Source: Paraburkholderia fynbosensis
GTDB taxonomy: Bacteria; Pseudomonadota; Gammaproteobacteria; Burkholderiales; Burkholderiaceae
Assembly: GCF_902859935.1 (NCBI RefSeq)
Contig: NZ_CADIKI010000008.1
Span: forward strand, 267,058-331,057
Direction: 5' to 3'
Length of the DNA stretch: 64,000 nucleotides
Part shown: positions 55,937 through 64,000 of the stretch, piece by piece
How the letters are laid out: every line of letters starts with the position of its first letter
Numbering within the stretch: position 1 is the first letter of the stretch
Notes under the pieces: generated by a model
Databases searched by the model: none
What the model was told of the DNA's origin: nothing
What the model saw: only the letters and a program-made list of their open reading frames with translations
Program-made: the position numbers and the translations under genes

Positions 55937-56067
55937 TCGCCAAATAACGAGGCAATAACAAACGCTGTCGCACGTTCGCGGCACCGTCATGGAGACGGGG
56001 CGGCAATACGCCTGCATTCAGGTGCCTCAGGCGCCGCCGATCTGCAAACGCGTTATCTGGAGGTCGT

Positions 56068-56535
56068 ATGTCCCCACATGAATTCCAGCGCCTGATTGCG
56101 GGCGTCACCGGGCGACTCGCCGGCCGGCCTCTCGACGGCCGACTCGCCGCGTGGTTGAACGACGCCTACCCGGTCGACGGCGCGACGTACCGCGATCTCG
56201 CGAACGCGTGCCGCACCGGTGTCGCCGAAGGCTGGTTGTGCAACCGCGAAGGCGGCGGCATTCGCTACGGCCGCATCTTCAAGCCCTTGCCCGAGACCCA
56301 CGGCTTTTCCGTCGACGTGGTCGAAATGCGGGACATCGCCGGTCCGCATCACGTTCATCCGCATGGCGAGATCGATCTGATCATGCCACTCACCGAAGGC
56401 GCGACCTTCGACGGCCACCCGGCCGGCTGGTGCGTATACGGCCCCGGCTCCGCGCATCGGCCGACCGTCGCGAATGGTGAGGCGCTGGTGCTGTATCTGT
56501 TGCCGCAAGGCGCGATCGAATTCACTGCCGCGTGA
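56068..56535 (+). CDS. DUF4863/PnbB-type cupin-like protein of the box cluster
   Basis: 155 residues with a GGAGGT site. An N-terminal helical part (HEFQRLIAGVTGRLAGRPL) precedes a cupin-like beta-barrel with HHVHPHGEIDLIMPL, whose His/Glu set looks metal-binding, and GSAHRPTV. The family includes 4-hydroxylaminobenzoate lyase (PnbB). Members recur in box clusters, where their role is unclear; a benzoate-derivative hydrolase or lyase is possible. First gene of the rightward unit. Confidence 0.82.
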   Translation: MSPHEFQRLIAGVTGRLAGRPLDGRLAAWLNDAYPVDGATYRDLANACRTGVAEGWLCNREGGGIRYGRIFKPLPETHGFSVDVVEMRDIAGPHHVHPHGEIDLIMPLTEGATFDGHPAGWCVYGPGSAHRPTVANGEALVLYLLPQGAIEFTAA

Positions 56536-56556
56536 GAACGTCATGACCGAACGCGC

Positions 56557-56718
56557 GGCGTCGCGCTCTTCATCAACGCATTCAACTTTCCGTCCTGCGG
56601 CTTGCGGGAGAAAGCCGCGCCAGCGCTGCTGTCGGGCGTGCCGGTGATCGTCAAGCCCGCCACGGCCACCGCGTGGCTCACCCAGCGCATGGTCGCCGAT
56701 GTGATCGACGCGGCGCAG
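56557..56718 (+). pseudogene. boxD: remnant of boxD (3,4-dehydroadipyl-CoA semialdehyde dehydrogenase)
   Basis: The frame reads GVALFINAFNFPSCGLREKA and then ALLSGVPVIVKPATATAWLT-QRMVADVIDA, a contiguous block of a BoxD/PaaZ-like aldehyde dehydrogenase near its cofactor site. Nothing on either side continues it: the 5' end joins the spacer after the DUF4863 gene, and the 3' end runs into the leader of the ligase gene. About 160 bp remain of an expected 1.5 kb, so this looks like a deletion scar. Not functional. Confidence 0.82.
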
Positions 56719-56789
56719 GACGTATTGCAGGCATTACGCGGATCAAGAGCACACAACGGCCAGACCGCCCCCACAGATGGAGGAGACAT

Positions 56790-58391
56790 ATGGAAGCCCT
56801 GCTGGAAACAGCCGCCAGTCATTCCCCCGCGACGGTCGCCCCGCCGCCCGCGCTATTCAACTTCGCCGCGTACCTGTTTCAGTTGAACGAAGCACGCGCC
56901 GGCAAGATCGCCTACATCGACGACACGGGCCGCACCACCTACGGCGAACTCGAAGAACGCGCACGGCGTTTCGCGAGCGCGTTGCGCACGCTCGGCGTGC
57001 ATCCGGAGGAGCGCGTGCTGCTCGTGATGCTCGACACCGTCGCGCTGCCGATCGCGTTTCTCGGCGCGCTGTATGCGGGCGTCGTGCCGGTCGTCGCGAA
57101 CACGCTGCTCACCGCCGCCGACTATGTGTACATGCTCACGCACAGCCACGCGCGTGCCGTGATCGCATCGGGTGCATTGCTGCCGGGCGTCACGCAGGCG
57201 TTGGATCAGTTAAATAGCGCCGAACAGGACAGTTGCCCGTTGATCGTTTCGCAGCCGCTCGACGGCGAGCCTCTGGATGCGCCCCGGCTCGATGAGCTGA
57301 TCGACGCCGCCGCGCCCGCCGTCAAGTGCTGCGCGAGCGGTGGCGACGATATCGCGTTCTGGCTGTATTCGTCGGGCTCGACCGGCAAACCGAAGGGCAC
57401 GGTCCACACGCACGCGAATCTGTATTGGACCGCCGAGCTGTACGCGAAGGCGGTGCTCGGGATCGTCGAGAGCGACGTGGTATTTTCCGCGGCCAAGCTG
57501 TTCTTCGCGTACGGCCTCGGCAACGCGCTGACCTTTCCGCTCTCGGTCGGCGCGACCGCCGTGCTGATGGCCGAGCGCCCTACCGCCGACGCGATTTTCG
57601 CGCGCCTCGTGCGGCATCGCCCGACAGTTTTCTACGGCGTGCCGACGCTGTACGCGAGCATGCTCGTGTCGCCCAACCTGCCCGCGCGCGCCGACGTCGC
57701 GATGCGCGTGTGCACCTCGGCGGGCGAAGCATTGCCGCGTGAGATCGGCGAGCGATTCACCGCGCACTTCGGCGCAGAGATTCTCGACGGCATCGGCTCG
57801 ACCGAAATGCTGCATATCTTCCTGTCGAATCGCGCGGGCGCGGTCGAATACGGCACGACCGGCCGCCCGGTGCCGGGCTACGAAGTGGAACTGCGCGACG
57901 AAGCCGGCCGGCCGGTGCCCGATGGCGAAGTGGGCGATCTGTATATCAAGGGGCCGAGTGCCGCGCTGATGTACTGGAGCAATCGCGAGAAAACGCGCGC
58001 GACGTTTCTCGGCGAATGGATTCGCAGCGGCGACAAATACAGCCGGCTGCCGAACGGCTGCTATGTCTATGCGGGCCGCAGCGACGACATGCTGAAGGTC
58101 AGCGGGCAGTATGTCTCGCCGGTCGAAGTGGAGATGGTGCTCGTTCAGCACGACGCGGTGCTCGAAGCGGCGGTGGTCGGTATCGATCACGGTGGGCTCG
58201 TGAAGACTCGAGCGTTCGTCGTGTTGAAGCGCGAGTTTGCACCGTCTGAGATACTCGGGGATCAGTTGAAGGCCTTCGTCAAGGAACGGCTTGCTCCGCA
58301 TAAGTATCCGCGCGATATCGTATTCGTCGATGATCTGCCGAAAACCGCTACCGGCAAGATTCAACGCTTCAAACTGCGCGAACTGTCATAA
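56790..58391 (+). CDS. bclA: benzoate-CoA ligase
   Basis: 533 residues from the ATG with GGAGGAG. Adenylate-forming family; P-loop YSSGSTGKPKGTVHTHANLY, then YGVPTLYASML, GIGSTEMLHIFLSN, and the C-terminal hinge and lysine (SDDMLKVSGQYVSPVEVE, LPKTATGKIQRFKLREL). Activates benzoate to benzoyl-CoA with ATP, the entry step to the box pathway. The substrate follows from context and from the close benzoate-CoA ligase pattern. Followed 9 bp later by the hydrolase gene. Confidence 0.95.
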   Translation: MEALLETAASHSPATVAPPPALFNFAAYLFQLNEARAGKIAYIDDTGRTTYGELEERARRFASALRTLGVHPEERVLLVMLDTVALPIAFLGALYAGVVPVVANTLLTAADYVYMLTHSHARAVIASGALLPGVTQALDQLNSAEQDSCPLIVSQPLDGEPLDAPRLDELIDAAAPAVKCCASGGDDIAFWLYSSGSTGKPKGTVHTHANLYWTAELYAKAVLGIVESDVVFSAAKLFFAYGLGNALTFPLSVGATAVLMAERPTADAIFARLVRHRPTVFYGVPTLYASMLVSPNLPARADVAMRVCTSAGEALPREIGERFTAHFGAEILDGIGSTEMLHIFLSNRAGAVEYGTTGRPVPGYEVELRDEAGRPVPDGEVGDLYIKGPSAALMYWSNREKTRATFLGEWIRSGDKYSRLPNGCYVYAGRSDDMLKVSGQYVSPVEVEMVLVQHDAVLEAAVVGIDHGGLVKTRAFVVLKREFAPSEILGDQLKAFVKERLAPHKYPRDIVFVDDLPKTATGKIQRFKLRELS

Positions 58392-58399
58392 GGTGATCC

Positions 58400-59260
58400 A
58401 TGGAGAAACCCGCTCTCGCCACCGTTGCCGCCGCGTCTGCTGTCACTACGGCGGGAGACTTCGTCGAACTGCCCGCTACCGTATCGCATGGGCCGCTGCG
58501 CATCGAATATCGTTGGGTCAACGAAACGTCGCTCGATGCGCCGATCGCCGTGTTCCTGCACGAAGGACTCGGCTCGGTCGCCATGTGGCGTGACTGGCCG
58601 CAAGTATTGTGCGAGCGGCTCGGCATGCGGGGGCTGGTCTACTCGCGTCCGGGTTATGGGCTATCGACGCCGCGTGCGCATGACATGAAATGGCCCGTCG
58701 ACTTCATGACCGCTCAGGCGCGCGACATCCTTCCAGCTTTGCTCGACGCGCTGAATGTCGAGATGCAGGAGCGCAAACGGATGTGGGTGATCGGCCATAG
58801 CGACGGCGGCTCGATCGCGCTGCTGTACGCGGCGCTGTACCCCGAGGCACTGGCTGGCGCGGTAGTGATCGCACCGCATGTGTTCGTCGAAGATATTTCG
58901 GTGGAAAGCATCGCGCAGACCAAGCGGCTCTATGAAACCACCAATCTGCGAGACAAGCTCGCCCGCTATCACGCTGACGTCGATTCCGCGTTCTATGGCT
59001 GGAACGATATCTGGTTGAACCCCGCGTTCAGGCAATGGACCATTGCGACGGAACTCGCGTCGATTCGCCAGCCGCTGCTCGCGGTGCAAGCGCATGACGA
59101 CAACTACGGCACGATGGCGCAGATCGATACGATTGCCGCACGCGTGCCGCATGCGCGGCTCGTCAAGCTCGATGCTGGCGGACATTCTCCGCATCGGGAT
59201 GCACCGGAAAAGTTGAATGAAGCGATCGAGGCGTTTGTTTTGGGAAGCGTTGGCCGATAG
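58400..59260 (+). CDS. alpha/beta hydrolase of the box cluster
   Basis: 286 residues with AAGGTGA site. Alpha/beta-hydrolase fold: FLHEGLGSVAMWRDWP (oxyanion region), nucleophile elbow GHSDGGS, acid near QAHDDNYG, and His in LDAGGHSPHRDAP. Cytoplasmic. In box clusters such a hydrolase is thought to remove CoA or act as a lactonase/thioesterase; no direct evidence here. Last gene of the rightward unit. Confidence 0.88.
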   Translation: MEKPALATVAAASAVTTAGDFVELPATVSHGPLRIEYRWVNETSLDAPIAVFLHEGLGSVAMWRDWPQVLCERLGMRGLVYSRPGYGLSTPRAHDMKWPVDFMTAQARDILPALLDALNVEMQERKRMWVIGHSDGGSIALLYAALYPEALAGAVVIAPHVFVEDISVESIAQTKRLYETTNLRDKLARYHADVDSAFYGWNDIWLNPAFRQWTIATELASIRQPLLAVQAHDDNYGTMAQIDTIAARVPHARLVKLDAGGHSPHRDAPEKLNEAIEAFVLGSVGR

Positions 59261-59447
59261 GGAAAGAGAGAGCCTCAGTTCACTGCGTCGCAGCCGACAT
59301 ACAAGCGCGAATACGCCGCCATGAGCGACATCCCAACTCCGCACGTTCTCTTCATAAAAATTACACAGGTAAGCGATTATGCTGCGGCATCGCTGACCTC
59401 GGCACACGGATGCCCTGGCGCCCCTTCCCCGTGCCGGAGACATTCTC

Positions 59448-59783
59448 ATGTCCGTCGAGTCGAAGCCCGCTCCTGCTTTGCTGCGCAAACGTTTGACGAG
59501 CGCATTGATCATCACGTCGCTAAGCGCGCTGCTCGGCGGCTGCGGCAACGACGACGACGCAGCCCGCACGAACACGCTGGGCGCGACCAACAGCACCGCC
59601 GACGACAGCAACAGCAGCCCGTCCGCATTCGCGGCGCTGCCCGGCAATTCGTCGTCAGCCACGCCCGCACCGCCCTCGCTCACGATTCAAACCCCGGCAC
59701 TGCCCGCATCCGACGCTGGCGCAACGCTATCCGCCGTCGCGCCGGCACCGCTCGCGACGCCTGTCATTCACACTGTGGATTGA
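59448..59783 (+). CDS. small Ser/Asn/Ala-rich lipoprotein upstream of plcN
   Basis: 111 residues with a GGAGA site. Signal with lipobox ALLGGC (C32), then a disordered Asn/Ser/Ala/Pro-rich mature part with no domain. It is 84 bp upstream of the phospholipase gene on the same strand and probably co-transcribed. It may be a chaperone-like or surface partner, but that is a guess. Confidence 0.72.
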   Translation: MSVESKPAPALLRKRLTSALIITSLSALLGGCGNDDDAARTNTLGATNSTADDSNSSPSAFAALPGNSSSATPAPPSLTIQTPALPASDAGATLSAVAPAPLATPVIHTVD

Positions 59784-59866
59784 GTTTCGCGCCGCACACG
59801 ACGCGCGGCTCAGCCTCACGCGCGCTGTGTGCATCGTTCGTCAACCGAAGATCGAAAGCCAAAACC

Positions 59867-61987
59867 ATGACTTCAAAAAATCGCCGTGATTTTCTACGCT
59901 CCGCCGCGCAAGCTGCCGGTTCCGTCACCGCATTGGGCATGCTGCCCCTGGGCATTCGCAATGCGCTCGCCATTCCTGCGAACAACCGCACCGGGTCGAT
60001 CCACGACGTCGAACATATCGTCGTGCTGATGCAGGAAAACCGCTCGTTCGACCATTACTTCGGCACGCTCAAGGGCGTGCGCGGTTTCGGCGACACCCGC
60101 GCGATCAACCTGCCCAATGGCAAACCGGTCTGGTATCAGCCGCTCGCGACGGATGCCGCCAATGCAGGTTACGTGCTGCCGTTCCACCCCACTGCGCCGA
60201 ACCTGGGTCTGCAATTCCTGCAGGATCTCGCGCACGACTGGGGCAGCACGCACGCCGCATGGAACGGCGGCCGCAACGACCAATGGGTGCCCGCCAAAAG
60301 CGCGACGACGATGGCCTACCTGACCCGCGACGACATCCCGTTTCACTATCAGCTCGCCGACGCGTTCACGATCTGCGACGCGTACCACTGTTCGCTGATG
60401 GGACCGACGGACCCGAACCGCTACTACATGTGGAGCGGCTGGGTCGGCAACGACGGCAGCGGCGGCGGCCCGGTGATCGACAACTCCGAGCTCGGCTACG
60501 GCTGGTCCACCTATCCGGAAGTGCTGCAGAATGCGGGCATCTCGTGGAAGATCTATCAGGATGTCGGTAACGGTCTCGACGCGAACGGCTCGTGGGGCTG
60601 GACGCAGAACCCGTACATCGGCAATTACGGCGACAACTCGCTGCTCTACTTCAACCAGTACCGTAACGCGCAGCCCGGCAATCCGCTCTACGATAACGCC
60701 CGCACCGGCACCAACGCGGCGAAAGGCGACGGCTACTTCGACATTCTCAAGCGCGACGTGCAGAGCAACGCGCTGCCGCAAGTCTCGTGGATCGTCGCGC
60801 CCGAAGCGTATTCCGAGCATCCGAACTGGCCGACGAACTACGGGGCGTGGTACATCGATCAGGTGCTGCAGATTCTCACCTCGAATCCGGAGGTGTGGAG
60901 CAAGACGGTGCTGCTGATCAATTACGACGAAAACGACGGCTTCTTCGATCACATTGCGCCGCCGTTCGCGGCGTCGTCGGACGCCAGCGGTCTGTCCACC
61001 GTCGACACTGCTTACGAAATCTACCCGGGCGATTCCAAAACGCCCGCGGCGCCGTACGGACTCGGGCCGCGCGTGCCAATGCTGGTGGTGTCACCGTGGT
61101 CGAAAGGCGGCTATGTCTGCTCGGAACTGTTCGACCATACGTCGGTGATCCGCTTCATCGAAAAGCGTTTCGGCCAGCACCACAACCTCGGCGAATCGAA
61201 TATCACGCCATGGCGCCGCGCAGTATGCGGCGATCTGATGTCGGCATTCAACTTCGAAAGCCCGAACGCCCTGCCGCCCTCGCTGCCGAGCACGAGCGCC
61301 TATGTGCCGGCCGATCAGGAGCGCCACCCGGATTACGTGCCGCAACCGCCGGCCGTTCAGACGGTGCCGAAGCAGGAGCCCGGCGTGCGCCCCGCCCGCG
61401 CGTTGCCGTACGAGCTGTTCGTGCGCGTGCAGAGCGAAGGTTCGAGCGGCAAGCTGGCGATGCGCTTCGTCAACACGGGACGCACGGGCGCGGTGTTCCT
61501 CGTGTATGCCGCGCAGAGCGCCGATGCACCGCGCAGCTATACGGTCGAATCAGGCAAGCGACTGGAGGATCAGTTGCCGCTGAACGCGGACGGCAGCTAC
61601 GATTTCACGGTACACGGTCCGAACGGTTTTCTGCGCCGCTTCGCGGGCAAGCCCGCATCGCACAACGGTTGGCACGGCTCGGACATCGCGCGGCCTGAAG
61701 TCGCCGAGGGCTACGACGTGTCGAACGGCAATCTGCAACTGCGGCTCGCGAACGTGGGCAGCGCGCGTTGCCAGTTCACGATCGTCAACGCGTACGATGT
61801 GAACCACGTGATCAAACATTCGGTGCGCGGCGGCGATACCGATCAGCTCTACCTCGATCTGCGCAACGCGCATGGCTGGTACGACCTGACCATCACGGTC
61901 GATACGGACACGGCGTTCGTGCGCCGCTTCGCGGGGCACGTCGAGACAGGCAAGAGCAGCATGAGCGATCCAGCGTTGGGGCACTGA
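59867..61987 (+). CDS. plcN: phosphocholine-specific phospholipase C
   Basis: 706 residues from the ATG at 59867; the open frame extends upstream through the lipoprotein spacer without homology. A twin-arginine signal, RRDFLRSAAQ, leads into the phosphoesterase domain (ENRSFDHYFGTLKGVRGF, CDAYHCSLMGPTDPNRYYMW, NYDENDGFFDHIAPP), followed by two C-terminal DUF756 domains. Cleaves phosphatidylcholine/sphingomyelin after Tat export. Common in Burkholderia as a secreted factor used in phosphate and choline scavenging. A terminator follows. Confidence 0.96.
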   Translation: MTSKNRRDFLRSAAQAAGSVTALGMLPLGIRNALAIPANNRTGSIHDVEHIVVLMQENRSFDHYFGTLKGVRGFGDTRAINLPNGKPVWYQPLATDAANAGYVLPFHPTAPNLGLQFLQDLAHDWGSTHAAWNGGRNDQWVPAKSATTMAYLTRDDIPFHYQLADAFTICDAYHCSLMGPTDPNRYYMWSGWVGNDGSGGGPVIDNSELGYGWSTYPEVLQNAGISWKIYQDVGNGLDANGSWGWTQNPYIGNYGDNSLLYFNQYRNAQPGNPLYDNARTGTNAAKGDGYFDILKRDVQSNALPQVSWIVAPEAYSEHPNWPTNYGAWYIDQVLQILTSNPEVWSKTVLLINYDENDGFFDHIAPPFAASSDASGLSTVDTAYEIYPGDSKTPAAPYGLGPRVPMLVVSPWSKGGYVCSELFDHTSVIRFIEKRFGQHHNLGESNITPWRRAVCGDLMSAFNFESPNALPPSLPSTSAYVPADQERHPDYVPQPPAVQTVPKQEPGVRPARALPYELFVRVQSEGSSGKLAMRFVNTGRTGAVFLVYAAQSADAPRSYTVESGKRLEDQLPLNADGSYDFTVHGPNGFLRRFAGKPASHNGWHGSDIARPEVAEGYDVSNGNLQLRLANVGSARCQFTIVNAYDVNHVIKHSVRGGDTDQLYLDLRNAHGWYDLTITVDTDTAFVRRFAGHVETGKSSMSDPALGH

Positions 61988-62012
61988 GCACCTGTCGAAC
62001 GCGTCGACAGCA

Positions 62013-62050
62013 ACGGCCGCTGCCGGGGGACACGCAGCGGCCGTTTTTTC
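62013..62050 (+). terminator. rho-independent terminator of plcN
   Basis: Perfect 11-bp arms ACGGCCGCTGC/GCAGCGGCCGT with a 10-nt loop, followed by TTTTTC. Confidence 0.9.
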
Positions 62051-62109
62051 ATGCGGCGCCTGTTTTCAGCGTATTCGTCACGTTACGATACGCGCGTTGC
62101 GCGCACCGC

Positions 62110-62490
62110 TCACGACTCGAAATCGAGCCCGCCGATCAACGCCACGGGTTCGCCCTGCGTATGCGACAGAAAATCCAGTTCGCGCGCGTGAGTCCAGGCG
62201 CTTAGCTTGCGAGGCAGCGCGGCGAGATAGCTGACGAAGCGCGCCTCTCCTCGCGCGTCCATCAGTCGTTCGATTTCGTCGCTGTCCCAGGTCAGATAGA
62301 GATTCAACGGATGCGCGTAATGGCCGAGCTCCGCGAGCGGCGCGGCATGAATCCGCACGCGGGTGGGACGCCCCGGCCCGCCATACGGCAGCACTTCGGT
62401 ATGCACAGTGGTCGCAAAGCAGGCGGCAATGGCCTCGGCGATGCGAGGCGCGAACTGTTCGTCGAAACGGGCGGCACTCTCCGGACGCAT
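62110..62490 (-). CDS. conserved hypothetical protein (DUF5594-like)
   Basis: 126 residues, no signal or membrane span. Alpha/beta pattern: RFDEQFAPRIAEAIAACFA, LPYGGPGRPTRVRIHAAPL, LNLYLTWDSDEIERLMD, FVSYLAALPRKLSAW. It resembles a Burkholderia family of unknown function (DUF5594), but I recall that only loosely. It converges on plcN and is separate from the IS relic. Confidence 0.65.
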   Translation of the reverse strand: MRPESAARFDEQFAPRIAEAIAACFATTVHTEVLPYGGPGRPTRVRIHAAPLAELGHYAHPLNLYLTWDSDEIERLMDARGEARFVSYLAALPRKLSAWTHARELDFLSHTQGEPVALIGGLDFES

Positions 62491-62541
62491 CTATGTCTCC
62501 GATCTTATGCACACGTATTGAGCAGAGCATCGTAGCATGCG

Positions 62542-63549
62542 AGCGGATCCGCGCCCGTAGTCTGCGACAGCGCGATGAATTTGTTGGGCGAAGACGTGGC
62601 CGAACAGCTTGAGTATGTGCCGACAAGCTTCCGGGTCGTCTGTCATGCGCGCCCGAAGTTTGCGTGCGCGTGTTGCGACCACGTCTCGCAGGCGTCTGCA
62701 CCCGGCCGTCCCGTTGAACGCGGACTCGTCGGTCATGTACGCGAAGGCGTCGAGCTTGATCGCTCGCTGCTCGCGAAATGGGCTGTTCACACTGCTGCGG
62801 CCGCTTGTTGAAGTGCTGCGCCGTCAAGTGATGGCGGCGATGAAATTGCACGCTGACGACACGCCGGTTCCGACACGCGTGCACCGGGTAACGGCAGGCG
62901 AATGCCGGATTCTTGTGGGCGTACGTGCGCGATGATCGCCCCTCTGCCGATATGACACCGCCAGCGGTATGGTTTGCCTATACGTCGGATCGGCAGGCAT
63001 GCATCCGCATGCATCACCTTGGCTTATTCAGCGGTACGCTGGACGCCGACGCGTGCGCTCACTAACAGGCCATCTGCGAAACCGGGCGTGTCACGGAGGC
63101 TACCTTTTGGGCAAATTCGTGACGGCAGTTCTATGAATTGCACGTAGCGCGCGAATGCTTTGGACACTGAGGTGCTCGAGCGCATCGGCGCGCTATGCAG
63201 GATTGAGGACGCGATCGGGGCAAACCTGCCATGCGCATCGTCCTGAACACGCGCGGCCGCTATTCGATCGATTCTATGCGTGGGTCGCATCTACACTGGA
63301 AACGCTCTCGCGCAAAACCGACGCGAGCCGAACCATTCTTTGTGGACTGAACCGGTGGGAAGTGCCCATGCGCTGTTGCGATAACGGTCGGCTCGAAATC
63401 GACAACTGCGAGTCGAACGCGCGATTGCAATCTATAGCTCGTTGGTACCGCAAGGATTAACGGCATCCATCCAGACGCGTATCCGCGCTTCGTGTTTGCA
63501 CGTATCGCAGGTCACCCGATTAACCGCGCTGACAAACTCGAGTTATGGG
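62542..63549 (+). mobile_element. decayed IS66-family transposase (tnpC) relic
   Basis: Scattered tnpC blocks in correct order: MNLLGEDVAEQLEYVPTSF, ACACCDHVSQASAPGRPVER, EGVELDRSLLAKW, then a +1 shift to LLRPLVEVLRRQ and KLHADDTPVP, then WFAYTSDRQ, a TAA stop inside the DADACAH block, QAICETGRVTEATFW, RANALDTEVLERIGAL, and near the end DAYPRFVFARIAGHPINR. Part of the middle (the AKFADHLPLY block) is missing. Several stops and frameshifts show it is dead. No terminal inverted repeats were found. It lies between the plcN neighbourhood and an rRNA operon. Confidence 0.88.
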
Positions 63550-63873
63550 TCATCGCCGATCGGCTGCGCGTCACAGTTTGACGATCCCAATCGCAGTCAA
63601 GACATTGCTAGATATGCGTTTACGGGACTGGAGCAGTCCCGCGATTACAGCGGTTTCTGCCGCAGGGGAGGTAGTGACCGGCACACGACAACGTGTGAGG
63701 CGTCGCCGCTTGTATTGTGCTGCCAGGTCGAATGGGTGCCGATCGGATGTGCGGTGATGAGAGTCGCTGAAGGACTGAGATGCGTATCGCAGTACAGGTC
63801 AGCGATATGAGGCCCTCGCGCTTCGCGATGGAGCCCGCTTGTTCGTTCAAGTCAGATTAAGGCCCGTAAACGC
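63550..63873. other. intergenic, no supported gene
   Basis: Spacer between the IS66 relic and the rRNA-operon terminator. No recognisable protein or RNA; probably eroded DNA. Confidence 0.5.
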
Positions 63874-63905
63874 AGAAACCCCACCTTTTTCGGGGTGGGG
63901 TTTCT
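63874..63905 (-). terminator. terminator downstream of the rRNA operon
   Basis: Strong hairpin AGAAACCCCACC/GGTGGGGTTTCT with a short loop, 14 nt after the 5S end on the minus strand. Placed as expected for an rrn terminator; the T-tract lies within the stem. Confidence 0.82.
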
Positions 63906-63918
63906 GTTGCTGCTGGGG

Positions 63919-64000
63919 AGCCTGACGATTACCTACTTTCACACGGGCAATCCGCACTATCATCGGCGTGGAGTCGTTTCACGGTCCTGTTCGGGATGGG
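63919..64000 (-). rRNA. 5S rRNA (partial, 3' part)
   Basis: On the minus strand the sequence reads CCCATCCCGAACAGGACCGT, then GAAACGACTCCACGCCGATG, then GTGTGAAAGTAGGTAATCGT and CAGGCTC, the 3' two-thirds of bacterial 5S rRNA. About 82 nt are inside; the 5' part lies beyond the right edge, so 23S and 16S should follow there. Confidence 0.95.

Overview
The window reads as chromosomal DNA of a Burkholderia-type betaproteobacterium, most likely Paraburkholderia; the species cannot be fixed from sequence alone. The base composition is G+C-rich. It carries family combinations typical of that group: a boxABC/boxR benzoyl-CoA cluster, DUF2844+DUF3443 secreted proteins, Rnk, entericidin, paired DUF1328 membrane proteins, a plcN phospholipase C, and a Leu-rich leader in front of leuA. 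Almost all of it is ordinary chromosomal coding sequence. The only mobile DNA seen is a badly decayed IS66-type transposase near the right edge, just beyond the 3' end of an rRNA operon whose 5S gene enters the window on the minus strand.

Layout. 0-6 kb: an SDR oxidoreductase, a MocR-type regulator plus small winged-helix protein divergent from an FdhF/YdeP-type molybdopterin oxidoreductase, and a YgjP-like zinc peptidase. 6.3 kb: tRNA-Leu(UAA). 6.5-12.6 kb: a LacI regulator followed by a tightly overlapping ABC importer operon (binding protein, two permeases, ATPase) ending in a GpdQ-type phosphodiesterase; together they look like uptake and hydrolysis of a phosphodiester. 13-19 kb: an MFS transporter, two response regulators, a ferritin-like protein, two DUF1328 membrane peptides, a NarL-partner histidine kinase and an entericidin. 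19-30.7 kb: a DUF4397 lipoprotein, a decayed fadH, EamA exporters, rnk, a TPP riboswitch with thiC, small lipoproteins, and lactate permease. 31-38.8 kb: envelope and secreted proteins (bamC, DUF2844, DUF3443, an HMW1C-like cytoplasmic N-glycosyltransferase, lipoproteins, a lipid-anchored methyltransferase). 38.8-40.8 kb: leuA with its leader.

41-50 kb is a reductive pyrimidine (uracil) degradation operon on the minus strand: amidohydrolase, preT, preA, NCS1 permease and dihydropyrimidinase. It is divergent from a TetR/RutR-like regulator with an 18-bp palindrome between them. 50-59 kb is the aerobic hybrid benzoate (box) pathway. boxC-boxB-boxA run leftward; boxR lies upstream of boxC on the same strand, and a DUF4863 protein, benzoate-CoA ligase and an alpha/beta hydrolase run rightward. 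Two intergenic regions carry sigma70-like promoters overlapped by a shared GCACT/AGTGC operator. The aldehyde dehydrogenase boxD is reduced to a scar of about 160 bp between the DUF4863 gene and the ligase. 59-62 kb: a small lipoprotein and Tat-exported phospholipase C. 62-64 kb: a hypothetical gene, the IS66 relic and the rRNA terminator with partial 5S.

The less ordinary signals are the lost boxD, the BoxR operator set, the bilobal pepsin-like signature in the DUF3443 protein, the HMW1C-like glycosyltransferase without a visible adhesin substrate, the lipoprotein methyltransferase, and the leuA leader with mutually exclusive hairpins. No CRISPR array, prophage or obvious defence island was seen.
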